From positions 1-44,505 of the forward strand of contig JAJYPS010000008.1 of the NCBI GenBank assembly GCA_021795215.1: a stretch of DNA of 44,505 nucleotides, read 5' to 3'. The notes under the pieces are model-generated. The model searched no databases. It was not told where the DNA came from and saw nothing but the letters and a program-made list of their open reading frames with translations. Positions 16,531 through 24,282 of the stretch are shown here, in pieces. Position 1 is the stretch's first letter. Each line of letters opens with the position of its first letter. Position numbers and translations under genes: made by a program. This stretch comes from Actinomycetes bacterium. Its GTDB lineage: Bacteria; Actinomycetota; Acidimicrobiia; Acidimicrobiales; JAKAOS01.

Positions 16531-16558
16531 CGCCCCGGCCGTTCCCGCGGTCGGGGCG
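16531..16558 (+). terminator. Intrinsic terminator-like hairpin after the cold-shock gene
   Basis: An 11-bp stem (CGCCCCGGCCG at 16531-16541 with CGGTCGGGGCG at 16548-16558, including one G-T wobble) closes a six-nt loop, 26 bp after the csp stop. The following sequence is only weakly T-rich (TTCATATT), so termination efficiency is uncertain. Confidence 0.65.
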
Positions 16559-16689
16559 TTCATATTGCCTCCGGCCTCCCCTGGCGTGCGGCAGGGGATC
16601 GCGACCCACAGCGTTTCGGACCCCACAGTCCGGGGCATTTACTCACTGTGGTCCCTCCAGATGCCGTTGCCGATCCGAGAGCCGATTTG

Positions 16690-17043
16690 ATGGACGAGTT
16701 GGCTACGAGGATCGAACGGGGAGAGAGCCTGCACGTGGCCCTCAGGGCTGCACTTGCCGAAGTCGGGATAGATCCTCGGGAAGCATTGCTGGCCCTCTCG
16801 ACCGGCGCCGTGATGCCGTCGGAAGCCCTCGAGCGCTATCTCAGCCCGGCGGTGCTGCGGCATCTGGTGAACCACGAGCGGCAGGGCGAGGTGGCCGGAG
16901 GGCTGCGCTACGCGGCTGCGGCCCAGAGGGCAGTCACCCGCACGACCGTCACGTTGAGCCGAGAGGCCTTCGGAAGCCAGGCCGGACAGGAGTCCGTCGA
17001 GGTGGATCTCCGGGAGTCGGCGCGGAGCCGGAGCGTAACGTAA
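16690..17043 (+). CDS. Hypothetical small helical protein
   Basis: I do not recognise this 117-residue protein. Residues 1-75 look like a packed helical domain: MDELATRIERGESLHVALRAALAEVGIDPREALLALSTGAVMPSEALERYLSPAVLRHLV. The pattern of acidic, basic and Leu/Ala residues is suggestive of a small DNA- or protein-binding fold. The C-terminus is Thr/Ser/Arg-rich. The ATG at 16690 is used; a GTG at 16648 is an alternative. It lies between the cold-shock terminator and the convergent EAL gene and probably has its own promoter. Base composition matches its neighbours. Confidence 0.5.
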   Translation: MDELATRIERGESLHVALRAALAEVGIDPREALLALSTGAVMPSEALERYLSPAVLRHLVNHERQGEVAGGLRYAAAAQRAVTRTTVTLSREAFGSQAGQESVEVDLRESARSRSVT

Positions 17044-17114
17044 CGGCGGCCCTCGGCGCGTCGGGAAGCAGCTTTACCAAGCGGTTGCACGAAGCATCAT
17101 GTCGGGCTTGGTGC

Positions 17115-19427
17115 TCATCTCGAGGGGCCGGCGACCAGTTTCCCGTGGCTGTGACTGTGCGGTGCCTGCGACTCGACCGGGCTCGTCCACGGCATCTCGA
17201 AAGGCCTCGCCAGCAGCTTCGACGCTTCGGGAGCGGTAACCGGTTTGGAGAACAGGTATCCCTGAACCAGCTGGCAACCCAGCGCCCTCACCAGCTCCGC
17301 CTGCGACGCCGTCTCGACTCCCTCGGCCACCACCTGCAGGCTCATGCTGCGGCCCAGGTCCGAAATGCCCCGCAGGAGAGCCCGGTCTGTCTCGCCCCGC
17401 TCTGCTGCCACCACGAAGGACCGGTCGATCTTCAGCACGTTGGCGGGAAGGCGCGAGAGGTAGCTGAGCGACGAGTAGCCGGTGCCGAAGTCGTCCAGGG
17501 CGATGGAAGCGCCGGCTTGCCTGAGAGCCTGCAGGGCGCGCAGCGGCGAGTCGTGTTGGGACATCGCCACGCTCTCGGTCACCTCCACGATCACGTCCGA
17601 GGGCACCAGCCGGTGCGACGCCAGGATCCGTAGGAAGCACTGGTCGATACCCGGCTCGCTCAACTGCAGCGACGACACGTTGACGGCGATCTTGGTGTCA
17701 CGGCCCAGACCGTGCCTCCTCCAGCGGGAGAGCTGGGCGCAGGACATCGAGAACACCCACTTCCCGATGGGCACGATCGCTCCGTTCTGCTCGGCGACGG
17801 GCACGAACGTCATCGGGGGAACCAGCCCCTTCTTGGGATGCCGCCAGCGCAGCAGTGCCTCGAAGGCGTCGGTCCCGCCGTCGCTCAGCCGCACCTCCGG
17901 CTGGTACTCGAGAAAGAGCTCCTGGCGTGCCAGGGCGCGGTCGAGGTCCTCCCGCAGCGTTATCCGGGCCGTGGCGGGCTCCTCCATGCCCGCCTCGTAC
18001 CGGACGACCAGTCCCCGGGCCCCGGAGCGGGCGGAGCACATCGCAAGGTCGGCTCGCCGCAGCATCTCGTCGGCGCTGCTGCCGGTGCCGTCGCAGTGCG
18101 CCAGTCCGATCGACGCACCGATGGCGACCAGCCGGGAGCCGAGCACCAGAGGAACCGACAGCGCCTCCCGCACGGCTTCGACCAACCTGTCCACCTCCGC
18201 GTCGGTCTGTGCAGACGACACGAGCAGCGCGAACTCCTCCCCGTCGAGCCTGGCGGCCAGGTCCCCGTCGCCGAGGACCGACCGCAGTCTCTCCGCCGAG
18301 GCGACAAGCATCTTGTCGCCCAGTTCGTGGCCCAAGGCGTCGTTCACGTCTTTCAGCACGTCCAGTCCCACCAGCACCAGCGTCGTCCGGGGACCGGGTG
18401 CGGCGATCCTCTTGTCCATCTCCGCACAGAGCATCTGGCGGTTCGGCAGCCCCGTCAGAGCATCGTGCCAGACCCGGTGCTCCAGATCGGCCCTGGCCGC
18501 CGCCCCCTCGATCGCCAGCGCGGCCTGGCGGGCCAGCACCTGGAGGGCAGCGGGCAGATCGTGATCGCTCTCCAGGGCGGGCACCACCATGCAGAGACGT
18601 CCCATCTCGACCGGCCCGTCGCAGAGCGGGACTCGGAGCTCCCGGCTCGGCTCCGCCTGCCTGCCCATGCCCGTCTCGCCGAGGAGGAGCATCTGGTCGC
18701 CGTCGCGGTCCAGGCGGAGCGCCGCGTACGCCACGGCCGGTCCCCCGGCGATCTGCACCGCCACCTCGGTGGCGATCCTGCCTATGTCCGGCAGCTCCGT
18801 CGCGGTCATCAACCGGGCGGCGGAATCGGACAGGGCCCGCTGTCGCCGTAGTGACCTTGCGTTCTGGGAGAGCACCGTAGCGAGCGTCCGTTGCGCGAAG
18901 ATCGTGAAGGCGAAGCAGAACGCCACGCCTGGCGCCAGCTTCACGGCACGCCAGTCGGTAAGGGCCGGCGACAACCGTGCGGCGAGCGAGAAGGCCGCCA
19001 GGTACGCCCCTCCCCGCAGGGCTGCCCGGCCGGACGACCCGAACAGGCTGGCGAACATCAGCGGCCCCAGCGCGATGGCCAGCGCCACGACGGGGAACTG
19101 GGTGGCCACGCCCACCAGAGCGATCGCGACGGTCTGCAGTAGGTCGGCCACGAAGGGGACCCTGCTGTGGCGGTAGGTGTAGAGCCATCCGGCGGCGGCC
19201 AGGGCGAGGACCGGAAGGCAAGCCGCTGCGAGGTGGTGCCGGTCGCGTGAGAGCAACAAGGGCGCTACCACGGTCAGGTCCGACCCGAGGCAAGCGGTCA
19301 ACAGCGCTGCCCGGACGCGCCGGTCCGGAACTTGATCGGTGCTGCGTCGGCCCAGCGCCACGCGGGTGGCAGTGTCAGGCCGAGACCTCCGGTTCTCTGC
19401 TCGTCCGACTCGCCACACTCGCCGCAC
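17115..19427 (-). CDS. Membrane GGDEF/EAL protein, probable c-di-GMP phosphodiesterase
   Basis: Domains of this 770-residue protein in order: an N-terminal membrane region of about five or six helices (about 35-185), a GAF-like sensor (about 210-320), GGDEF (about 325-485) and EAL (about 500-755). The GGDEF motif is degenerate: DGEEF at 395-399, and the substrate-binding strand reads LDVLKDVND in place of the DLDxFK type, so cyclase activity is doubtful. The EAL domain looks intact: EAL at 523-525 (FEALLRWRHP), DDFGTGYSSL from 645, LKIDRSFV and EGVET. The likely net role is c-di-GMP hydrolysis, with the GGDEF part as a GTP-sensing regulator. The GTG start at 19427 is uncertain because N-termini of such proteins vary. 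It lies 12 bp after the glycosyltransferase gene and is probably in the same operon with it and the sortase. Confidence 0.88.
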   Translation of the reverse strand: MRRVWRVGRAENRRSRPDTATRVALGRRSTDQVPDRRVRAALLTACLGSDLTVVAPLLLSRDRHHLAAACLPVLALAAAGWLYTYRHSRVPFVADLLQTVAIALVGVATQFPVVALAIALGPLMFASLFGSSGRAALRGGAYLAAFSLAARLSPALTDWRAVKLAPGVAFCFAFTIFAQRTLATVLSQNARSLRRQRALSDSAARLMTATELPDIGRIATEVAVQIAGGPAVAYAALRLDRDGDQMLLLGETGMGRQAEPSRELRVPLCDGPVEMGRLCMVVPALESDHDLPAALQVLARQAALAIEGAAARADLEHRVWHDALTGLPNRQMLCAEMDKRIAAPGPRTTLVLVGLDVLKDVNDALGHELGDKMLVASAERLRSVLGDGDLAARLDGEEFALLVSSAQTDAEVDRLVEAVREALSVPLVLGSRLVAIGASIGLAHCDGTGSSADEMLRRADLAMCSARSGARGLVVRYEAGMEEPATARITLREDLDRALARQELFLEYQPEVRLSDGGTDAFEALLRWRHPKKGLVPPMTFVPVAEQNGAIVPIGKWVFSMSCAQLSRWRRHGLGRDTKIAVNVSSLQLSEPGIDQCFLRILASHRLVPSDVIVEVTESVAMSQHDSPLRALQALRQAGASIALDDFGTGYSSLSYLSRLPANVLKIDRSFVVAAERGETDRALLRGISDLGRSMSLQVVAEGVETASQAELVRALGCQLVQGYLFSKPVTAPEASKLLARPFEMPWTSPVESQAPHSHSHGKLVAGPSR

Positions 19428-19439
19428 TCCCGTGATCCG

Positions 19440-20609
19440 TCACTGCACTCCCGTGCGCCTTCGGGCGTCCAGCCCCTGGCCTCCGTCATCTCGGCACCCG
19501 CCAGGCAGCGCTTTAGCCAAGAGCTCGGACAGCTCGGCGGCGAGTCCCGCCAGCGAGAAGCGATCTTCTGCCGTCCGGCGGTTACGAGCGACGCAGTCGG
19601 CACGGGACACCGGGTCCGACAGGTGGTGTCCGACGCCTGCAGGATCGGACGCGTCCAGCCACGAGAAGCCGATCCGTTCGAGCTCTCGCCCCACCGCGTA
19701 GTCGCCGACGGCGACAGGTCTGCACGCCATCGACCCTTCCAGGGCCGGATTGCCGAAGCCCTCCCAGGACGACGGCAGCACCACCACGTCGCACGCCGCG
19801 TAGGCGTCCGCCACGGTCAACTCGGGGCTCAGGTCCTCGACCCCTCTCGACACGGGCACCCCTGCACCCCGCACCAGAGCTTCCAGCCGGGGCTCGTAGC
19901 CCTCCTCGGCGCGCCCCGTCAACCAGAAGTGGCCACCCAGCGCTCGGGCCATCCGCAGCCCGGACGCTACGCCCTTGCGCTCGATCGCCCGCGTCGGCTG
20001 CAGCACCACCAGCGCCGCCGGATCTATCGACGCCAGCCGCCTTGCCCTCGTCCGGCGGGACGCGTCCGGCGGGGGAGCGGGATCGAAGCGGTTGTACAGC
20101 GTCGTAGAGGGGATGCCCGCCGCCGCCAGTTGTCGCCGGGACAGCCTGTTCACCGTCACGTGGGTCCAAGCCGGATCGTCAGGGGGCGGCCCCAGATGGG
20201 CGGTCCCCGGACGCTGCCACGCCAGGTCGTGGTGCCGCAGCACCGCCGGCCGGCCCCGCAGGGCGCGGACCACCGCCGAACTGGCCCGGGGATTGAGCGG
20301 CAGCGAGCAGATGTTCTCCGCCACCACTACGTCCGCCTCCGACAGCGCCGCCTCCAGCCCTGCTCCGTCTGGAGGCTCGACGTCCCCCACCGCAAGACCG
20401 GCCACGATCCGGTCCGCCTTCCCCGACCCGGCCACCGTCCGTACCGTGAAGCCCAGCTCCGTCAGGGCACCGCACCACTTGGCCGCCTCGATCGACACGC
20501 CGTCGCTACCGCCCAGGCGGTACGACACCACAGCCACCGTCCCCGTCCCCGTCCCTACAGGCATCGTCCCTACAGGCACCGCCCCGACAGGCACCGCCCC
20601 GACAGGCAC
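19440..20609 (-). CDS. Glycosyltransferase, GT4-like
   Basis: This is a GT-B fold transferase. The N-terminal half starts VAVVSYRLGGSDGVSIEAAKWCGALTELGFTVRTVAG, the usual nucleotide-sugar/acceptor domain start. The C-terminal half has VVLQPTRAIERKGVASGLRMARALGG and DVVVLPSSWEGFGNPALEGSMACRPVAVGDYAVGRELE, where the E-G-F-G-N-P-A-L-E stretch matches the GT4 E-x7-E motif. Sugar and acceptor are unknown. The start lies in a 15-bp repeat: successive units begin with GTG, GTG, GTG and ATG (20609, 20594, 20579 and 20564), all in frame. The residues they encode (PVGA/T) are not part of the fold. The ATG at 20564 may be the natural start; the longest form is given. It follows the sortase gene by about 12 bp. 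Confidence 0.88.
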   Translation of the reverse strand: MPVGAVPVGAVPVGTMPVGTGTGTVAVVSYRLGGSDGVSIEAAKWCGALTELGFTVRTVAGSGKADRIVAGLAVGDVEPPDGAGLEAALSEADVVVAENICSLPLNPRASSAVVRALRGRPAVLRHHDLAWQRPGTAHLGPPPDDPAWTHVTVNRLSRRQLAAAGIPSTTLYNRFDPAPPPDASRRTRARRLASIDPAALVVLQPTRAIERKGVASGLRMARALGGHFWLTGRAEEGYEPRLEALVRGAGVPVSRGVEDLSPELTVADAYAACDVVVLPSSWEGFGNPALEGSMACRPVAVGDYAVGRELERIGFSWLDASDPAGVGHHLSDPVSRADCVARNRRTAEDRFSLAGLAAELSELLAKALPGGCRDDGGQGLDARRRTGVQ

Positions 20610-20610
20610 C
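20551..20610 (-). repeat. 15-bp tandem repeat, four copies, across the glycosyltransferase start
   Basis: Units lie at 20551-20565, 20566-20580, 20581-20595 and 20596-20610. On the coding strand each unit carries an in-frame GTG or ATG preceded by a G-rich stretch. The two units nearest the sortase are identical and the other two carry a few substitutions. A short GTCCCC repeat continues on the low-coordinate side, which is further into the gene. Confidence 0.92.
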
Positions 20611-20621
20611 GGGGTGGACGC

Positions 20622-21671
20622 TCAGAGGTTGGCCGGGAGAAGCGGGCTGATGCTGGCGAAGAACACGAACAGCGTGACGGCCACGAGCGGCACGCCCGCC
20701 AGCCACGCCAACCGGCTGTGCAGCGCTCTCGACGCCGCCAGCGCCCCCCAGGCCACTATGGCCAGCAGCGCTCCCCAGGCAACCGCAGCCAGCAGGTGTG
20801 ACCGGCCCAGCAAGCCGCCCAGGTTCACCACGCCGTCGATCCAGGGAGCGGCGGCGGACGAGGAGCCGGCGCGAAGGCTCGCCGTGGCAGACCCCGGCTG
20901 ACCTTTCGCTGTAGCTCCTCCCGTGGCGGCCGCGGTCACCCATCCCGGCGACGCCTTGGTGCGCCCCGCGAGGCGTGCCTGGACCACCAGACGCTCCGCC
21001 GCGCTGAAGCGCGGCGTGCAGGTGGTCAGCGTCAGAATGTTGCCGCTGGTCGGAGCCACGACGGAGACGTCCGACGGGAGGACCACGAACGAGCGTGCCA
21101 CCAGGTAGCGGAAGCTGCCGGCGGTCGTCGTGACGTCGATCGAGTCCCCCGGGCGGAGTGCGTTGAGACGGTAGAACGGGCCGCCGAAGGTCGTCCGGTG
21201 CCCTGCTATAGCGGCGTTGCCCGGCTGTCCCGGCAGGGGGGTGCCGGGGTAGTGGCCCGGACCCTCCTGCAGGCTCGTCTCACCGACTCCCTGCACCACC
21301 GCCTTATCCACCCCGATGCTCGGGATCTGGATGATCGCCACTGCGGTCCCCGTCGGAACGGGCGGCCCCTCGGTGCCCGCGGCAGCGCCTGCGCCACCCA
21401 CGACGTCCCTTCCCGGGGCCGACGTATGCCCGGAGGCTCCCGACGCCACCGTGCGGCCAGGTGCGCGGGTGTGAGCGAGCTCCTGGCGCAGCTCGGCACG
21501 GAGCACCGCCTGACTGTGGCTCTCCACCAGCCCCGTCCCCCACAGTTGGTAGGCGATGAACGCCACCACCAACGCACCGAACCCGAGCAGGAGCTTGCCG
21601 GCCAGCATCGTGAGCCGACCTGTGGAACCCCGCCCGCGAGAAGTCGACCCGGGAGGCCGATCCGTTGACAT
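20622..21671 (-). CDS. Class E-like sortase
   Basis: Sortases are membrane transpeptidases that attach exported proteins to the cell wall. The 349-residue product has an N-terminal anchor (about 22-42), a variable Ala/Gly/Thr linker, then the sortase domain at 108-230. Catalytic residues are visible: His158 in AIAGHRTTFGGPF, Cys218 in TLTTCTPRF and Arg227 in ERLVV. The TLTTC and GHR patterns fit actinobacterial class E. After a second linker there are two hydrophobic helices at the C-terminus (about 290-345), giving a protein tethered at both ends. No LPxTG/LAxTG-type substrate is encoded in the window. It heads a minus-strand cluster with the glycosyltransferase and the EAL protein. Confidence 0.9.
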   Translation of the reverse strand: MSTDRPPGSTSRGRGSTGRLTMLAGKLLLGFGALVVAFIAYQLWGTGLVESHSQAVLRAELRQELAHTRAPGRTVASGASGHTSAPGRDVVGGAGAAAGTEGPPVPTGTAVAIIQIPSIGVDKAVVQGVGETSLQEGPGHYPGTPLPGQPGNAAIAGHRTTFGGPFYRLNALRPGDSIDVTTTAGSFRYLVARSFVVLPSDVSVVAPTSGNILTLTTCTPRFSAAERLVVQARLAGRTKASPGWVTAAATGGATAKGQPGSATASLRAGSSSAAAPWIDGVVNLGGLLGRSHLLAAVAWGALLAIVAWGALAASRALHSRLAWLAGVPLVAVTLFVFFASISPLLPANL

Positions 21672-21679
21672 GAAAATCT

Positions 21680-21710
21680 ATGGTACTTCCGACTGTGAGG
21701 CTCTTGTCAG
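21680..21710 (-). promoter_or_regulatory. Putative sortase promoter
   Basis: On the minus strand CTGACA (21710-21705) and TACCAT (21685-21680) are separated by 19 nt. The -10-like box ends eight nt before the ATG at 21671, so the transcript would have almost no leader. The spacing is slightly long, so confidence is modest. Confidence 0.35.
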
Positions 21711-21874
21711 CGCAGGGTGCGACCCGAGCACCTCCACGCTGGCCGGCGCAACCTGCGTCGAGCCGTTGATCGCTCACAAATTGCCTGGCAGGCGAGATGG
21801 CGCCGGGCAATCGCCTCCCCCCACCACGGCGGTTCGGAGAGTCCCTCCCCACGACTCTGCGTAGTGGACTGTAG

Positions 21875-21886
21875 TAAGATGTAGAC
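21875..21886 (+). promoter_or_regulatory. -10 box giving a probable leaderless transcript of the toxin gene
   Basis: TAAGAT at 21875-21880 is followed by only six nt before the GTG at 21887. Transcription would therefore start at or next to the start codon. There is no ribosome site in that space. The -35 region is not recognisable. Confidence 0.5.
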
Positions 21887-22195
21887 GTGGGCTGGCAGGT
21901 CGACTGGAGCAAACGAGGCGACTACGTCCGCTCTCGCCACAGCGTCGAGGCCGACTGGGCCGACGAAGCGGTGATCGACGAGCACGCCGTCTGGCTCACG
22001 CCCGACCCAGCCAGCCGATCCGGGCACGCAGTCCGGGTCATCGGGTACTCGACCACCGCCAGATCGGTGCTGACCGTGATCCTGGTGGATCCGGAGGCGG
22101 ATCCGTCCGAGCCGCCTGATGGGGAGTGGTGGGGCGCCAATGCCTGGATCGCCAACGAAGGAGACCGTCGTCTCTACGGAGAGGAAGATCTATGA
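21887..22195 (+). CDS. BrnT-like toxin of a toxin-antitoxin pair
   Basis: The 102-residue protein resembles the BrnT ribonuclease-toxin fold: it starts with a W-x-x-x-K segment (VDWSKRGDYVRSRHSVEADWADEAVID), then a PDP stretch, then VRVIGYSTTARSVLTVILV, the strand pattern of BrnT and related HigB/RelE-like toxins. The similarity is at the level of pattern, so the assignment is moderate. It is directly upstream of, and overlaps by ATGA, a gene for a ribbon-helix-helix-like protein. Toxin-first order is the BrnTA arrangement. In such systems the antitoxin pair represses its own promoter; a dense TAGT/GTAG stretch at 21861-21886 could be the operator. Start: GTG at 21887, probably leaderless. 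Confidence 0.6.
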   Translation: MGWQVDWSKRGDYVRSRHSVEADWADEAVIDEHAVWLTPDPASRSGHAVRVIGYSTTARSVLTVILVDPEADPSEPPDGEWWGANAWIANEGDRRLYGEEDL

Positions 22196-22503
22196 GCAAC
22201 ATTGACGACTTGCTGGCCGAGGAGGGCGCAGCAGCAGAGACCCACGAGGTTGCCGACGAGCTGCCCGAGCACGTCACGCTCGATCGACCCAATTTGGGGC
22301 GGCCTACGGTGGTTTCGGTCCGCCTCTCGGCCGAGGAGCACAGACGCCTGCAGGGCGCAGCAGCCGAGGCACACCTGCCCATCTCCACGGTCATCCGCAT
22401 CTGGGCACTCGACCGGCTCAGTGCCGAGGAGCGGGGCGGCGGCGGCAGCGTTGACGATCGGCTGGCCCGCCTGGAGCAGGCTGTGTTCCAACGCTCAGCC
22501 TGA
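22192..22503 (+). CDS. Ribbon-helix-helix-like antitoxin
   Basis: The 103-residue partner has an acidic N-terminus (MSNIDDLLAEEG...), suited to neutralise the toxin. A CopG/RHH-like segment follows, VVSVRLSAEEHRRLQGAAAEAHLPISTVIRIWALDRL, comprising one strand and two helices. The tail is a Gly-rich linker and a short helix. In BrnA- and CopG-type antitoxins the RHH part binds the operator and the other end binds the toxin; here the DNA-binding part is central. The ATG overlaps the toxin stop (ATGA), so the two are translationally coupled. Confidence 0.65.
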   Translation: MSNIDDLLAEEGAAAETHEVADELPEHVTLDRPNLGRPTVVSVRLSAEEHRRLQGAAAEAHLPISTVIRIWALDRLSAEERGGGGSVDDRLARLEQAVFQRSA

Positions 22504-22921
22504 ACCGGTAGGGGACCCTGGCACCGGGACACGCTTAGGCGAGCGGCGGCATAGGGCCGCCAGCAGCGGTTCTTGCCGCGCCCTCGCTTCGCCTTCCTGC
22601 GCCGCGTCGTTCGCTATATGTGCGCTGAATGTGCGCTGATCACCCGTCGGCCGCTGGCTCCTGACGCCGGCGAGGCGTCTTGGCCGACCGTGCTCGGGAC
22701 AGCTCACGACGCAAGTCGTCGCCTTGCCACCTCGCTTTCCGCCCGAGCCCTGGCGCCACTTCTCGGGCTTGTTCCTGTCGTGCTCTTTCCCCTGCGGAAG
22801 ACGGCCCGAGGCGGCCGGCGCCGATGGGATCCGGGTTCTCCGCCTGGGGTGATGCCGTCGCACGGTCGTCCACCTGCCGCTTGGCCTCGCGGGGGGTCCC
22901 GGCCGTAACATGGGATCGCCC
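22504..22921. other. 418-bp region without a convincing gene; 11-bp tandem repeat
   Basis: This is the longest gap in the window. Open frames exist on both strands but have no start signals or recognisable domains. An 11-bp unit (ATGTGCGCTGA) is repeated in tandem at 22618-22628 and 22629-22639. A TAACAT box at 22906-22911 is the probable ccmA -10 element. The gap separates the toxin-antitoxin pair from the ccm operon and could hold decayed sequence from acquisition of that pair, but I see no attachment site or recombinase. Confidence 0.4.
22906..22911 (+). promoter_or_regulatory. -10 box of the ccm operon
   Basis: TAACAT at 22906-22911 ends ten nt before the ATG at 22922 and overlaps another in-frame ATG at 22910. 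Its position favours the later ATG and a very short or absent leader. No clear -35 is seen. Confidence 0.4.
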
Positions 22922-23614
22922 ATGGCGCCTGCCGTTCACCTCCGGGATGCCCTGGCCCTCGCCGGTAGGTTCCCGGCGTTGGCCGGAGTCGACGTCGACG
23001 TGGAAGCTGGCGAAGTGGTGGTCGTCCGGGGAGCGAACGGTGCGGGGAAGACCAGCCTTCTCCGGCTCTGTGCGGGACTGCTGGCTCTGACATCCGGCGA
23101 GGGCCGGGTGGTCGGTCACGATCTGCGGACCCGGCGGCGGGAGGTGCGTCGCCACGTGGGACTTCTCGGCCACTCCAACCATCTGTACGACGACCTGACG
23201 GTGGAGGAGAACATCCGCTTCGGGGTCGCCTCCGGCGGTGGGCGGCTGGACGGAGTCGCCGCGGCGATGGATCACTTCGGCCTTCGCGGCCGCCTGGCGG
23301 GGGTGCCGGCAGGGCGCTGCTCGACCGGCCAGAGGCGTCGCTGCGCTTTGGCCGTGCTGCTGGCCCGCTCGCCGATGCTGTGGCTCTTGGACGAGCCGCA
23401 TTCCGGACTGGACCCCGAGGGCAGGCACCTGCTCGGAGAGATGATCCGTCGCGGTTCCCAGGGCGGCGCGACGGTCCTGGTCGCCACGCACGAGGGCGAC
23501 CCGTTCGCATCGGTCGACGTCGCGGCGTCCGGGCCGAACCCTCGGGAGATCGTCATGGGAGGCGGCCTGGTGGTGTCGGACCGTCCGGCTTCGATGGCCG
23601 CCGCGGGCTCCTGA
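22922..23614 (+). CDS. ccmA: Haem exporter ATP-binding protein CcmA
   Basis: CcmA is the ATPase of the CcmAB(CD) complex of System I, which uses ATP to release haem-loaded CcmE. The 230-residue product has Walker A GANGAGKT at 37-44, signature CSTGQRRRCALA in place of the common LSxGQ, and Walker B MLWLLDEP. The GQRRRxALA stretch is typical of CcmA. Two in-frame ATGs occur, 22910 and 22922; the later is used because the -10 box overlaps the earlier. It is the first gene of a nine-gene run, and its stop overlaps ccmB. Confidence 0.92.
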   Translation: MAPAVHLRDALALAGRFPALAGVDVDVEAGEVVVVRGANGAGKTSLLRLCAGLLALTSGEGRVVGHDLRTRRREVRRHVGLLGHSNHLYDDLTVEENIRFGVASGGGRLDGVAAAMDHFGLRGRLAGVPAGRCSTGQRRRCALAVLLARSPMLWLLDEPHSGLDPEGRHLLGEMIRRGSQGGATVLVATHEGDPFASVDVAASGPNPREIVMGGGLVVSDRPASMAAAGS

Positions 23615-24282
23615 TGCTGTCGGACGCGAGGCTGGTCGCAGCCAAGGACCTGCGGATAGAGATGCGGTCCAAGGTGGCCACCAACCAAGTGCTGCCGTTC
23701 GCCCTCGTCGTCCTGATCCTGTTCGCCTTCGCACTCAACCAGGACCCTCCAGCGCTCGCCGCTGCGGCGCCGGGCCTCTACTGGGTGGCCGTGCTGTTCT
23801 CGGCGCTCCTCGCTGTCCAGCGCAGCTTCGCCATCGAGTCGGCGGACGCGGCCGGGGAGGGTATGCGGCTGTCCGGACTCGACCCGGCCGGCATCTTCCT
23901 CGGAAAAGCCGCCGCAGTAGCGGTCCAGCTGGCCGTACTGGAAGTGCTGCTCGCGGCGGGCATGGCCGTGCTCTACGGGGCCAGGTTGCAGGATCCGGCC
24001 ATGCTGGTCGCCTCCGCGGGCGCCGCCACGGTGGGGCTCGCTTCCGCAGGAGTGCTGTACGCCGCTTTGGCGGCGGAGCTGTCGGTGCGGGAGACTCTGC
24101 TGCCGCTCCTACTACTGCCCGTCCTGGCGCCTGTGCTGATGTCGGCCGCAAGGGCATGGCAGGATTCCATGTCGGGGCGGCCCGGCCTCGGTGTGCCGTG
24201 GGCCGAGCTGCTGGTCGTCTTTGCCGTCGTCTACGTCAGCCTGGGAGTGGTCGTCGCCGGTCCTGTGATGGAGGTCACATGA
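23614..24282 (+). CDS. ccmB: Haem exporter membrane protein CcmB
   Basis: CcmB is the membrane partner of CcmA. The 222-residue product has the size and about six hydrophobic helices of the family. It begins AKDLRIEMRSKVATNQVLPFALVVLILFAFAL, which is the characteristic CcmB start (a KDLxxExR pattern). A second typical segment is FAIESADAAGEGMRLSGLDPAGIFLGKA. The ATG shares one base with the ccmA stop (TGATG) and the gene ends in an ATGA overlap with ccmC. Confidence 0.92.
   Translation: MLSDARLVAAKDLRIEMRSKVATNQVLPFALVVLILFAFALNQDPPALAAAAPGLYWVAVLFSALLAVQRSFAIESADAAGEGMRLSGLDPAGIFLGKAAAVAVQLAVLEVLLAAGMAVLYGARLQDPAMLVASAGAATVGLASAGVLYAALAAELSVRETLLPLLLLPVLAPVLMSAARAWQDSMSGRPGLGVPWAELLVVFAVVYVSLGVVVAGPVMEVT

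Noticed and set aside
22573-22908. Open frame in the gap before ccmA
   Set aside because: No start signal, no domain, and overlapping frames on the other strand are equally long.
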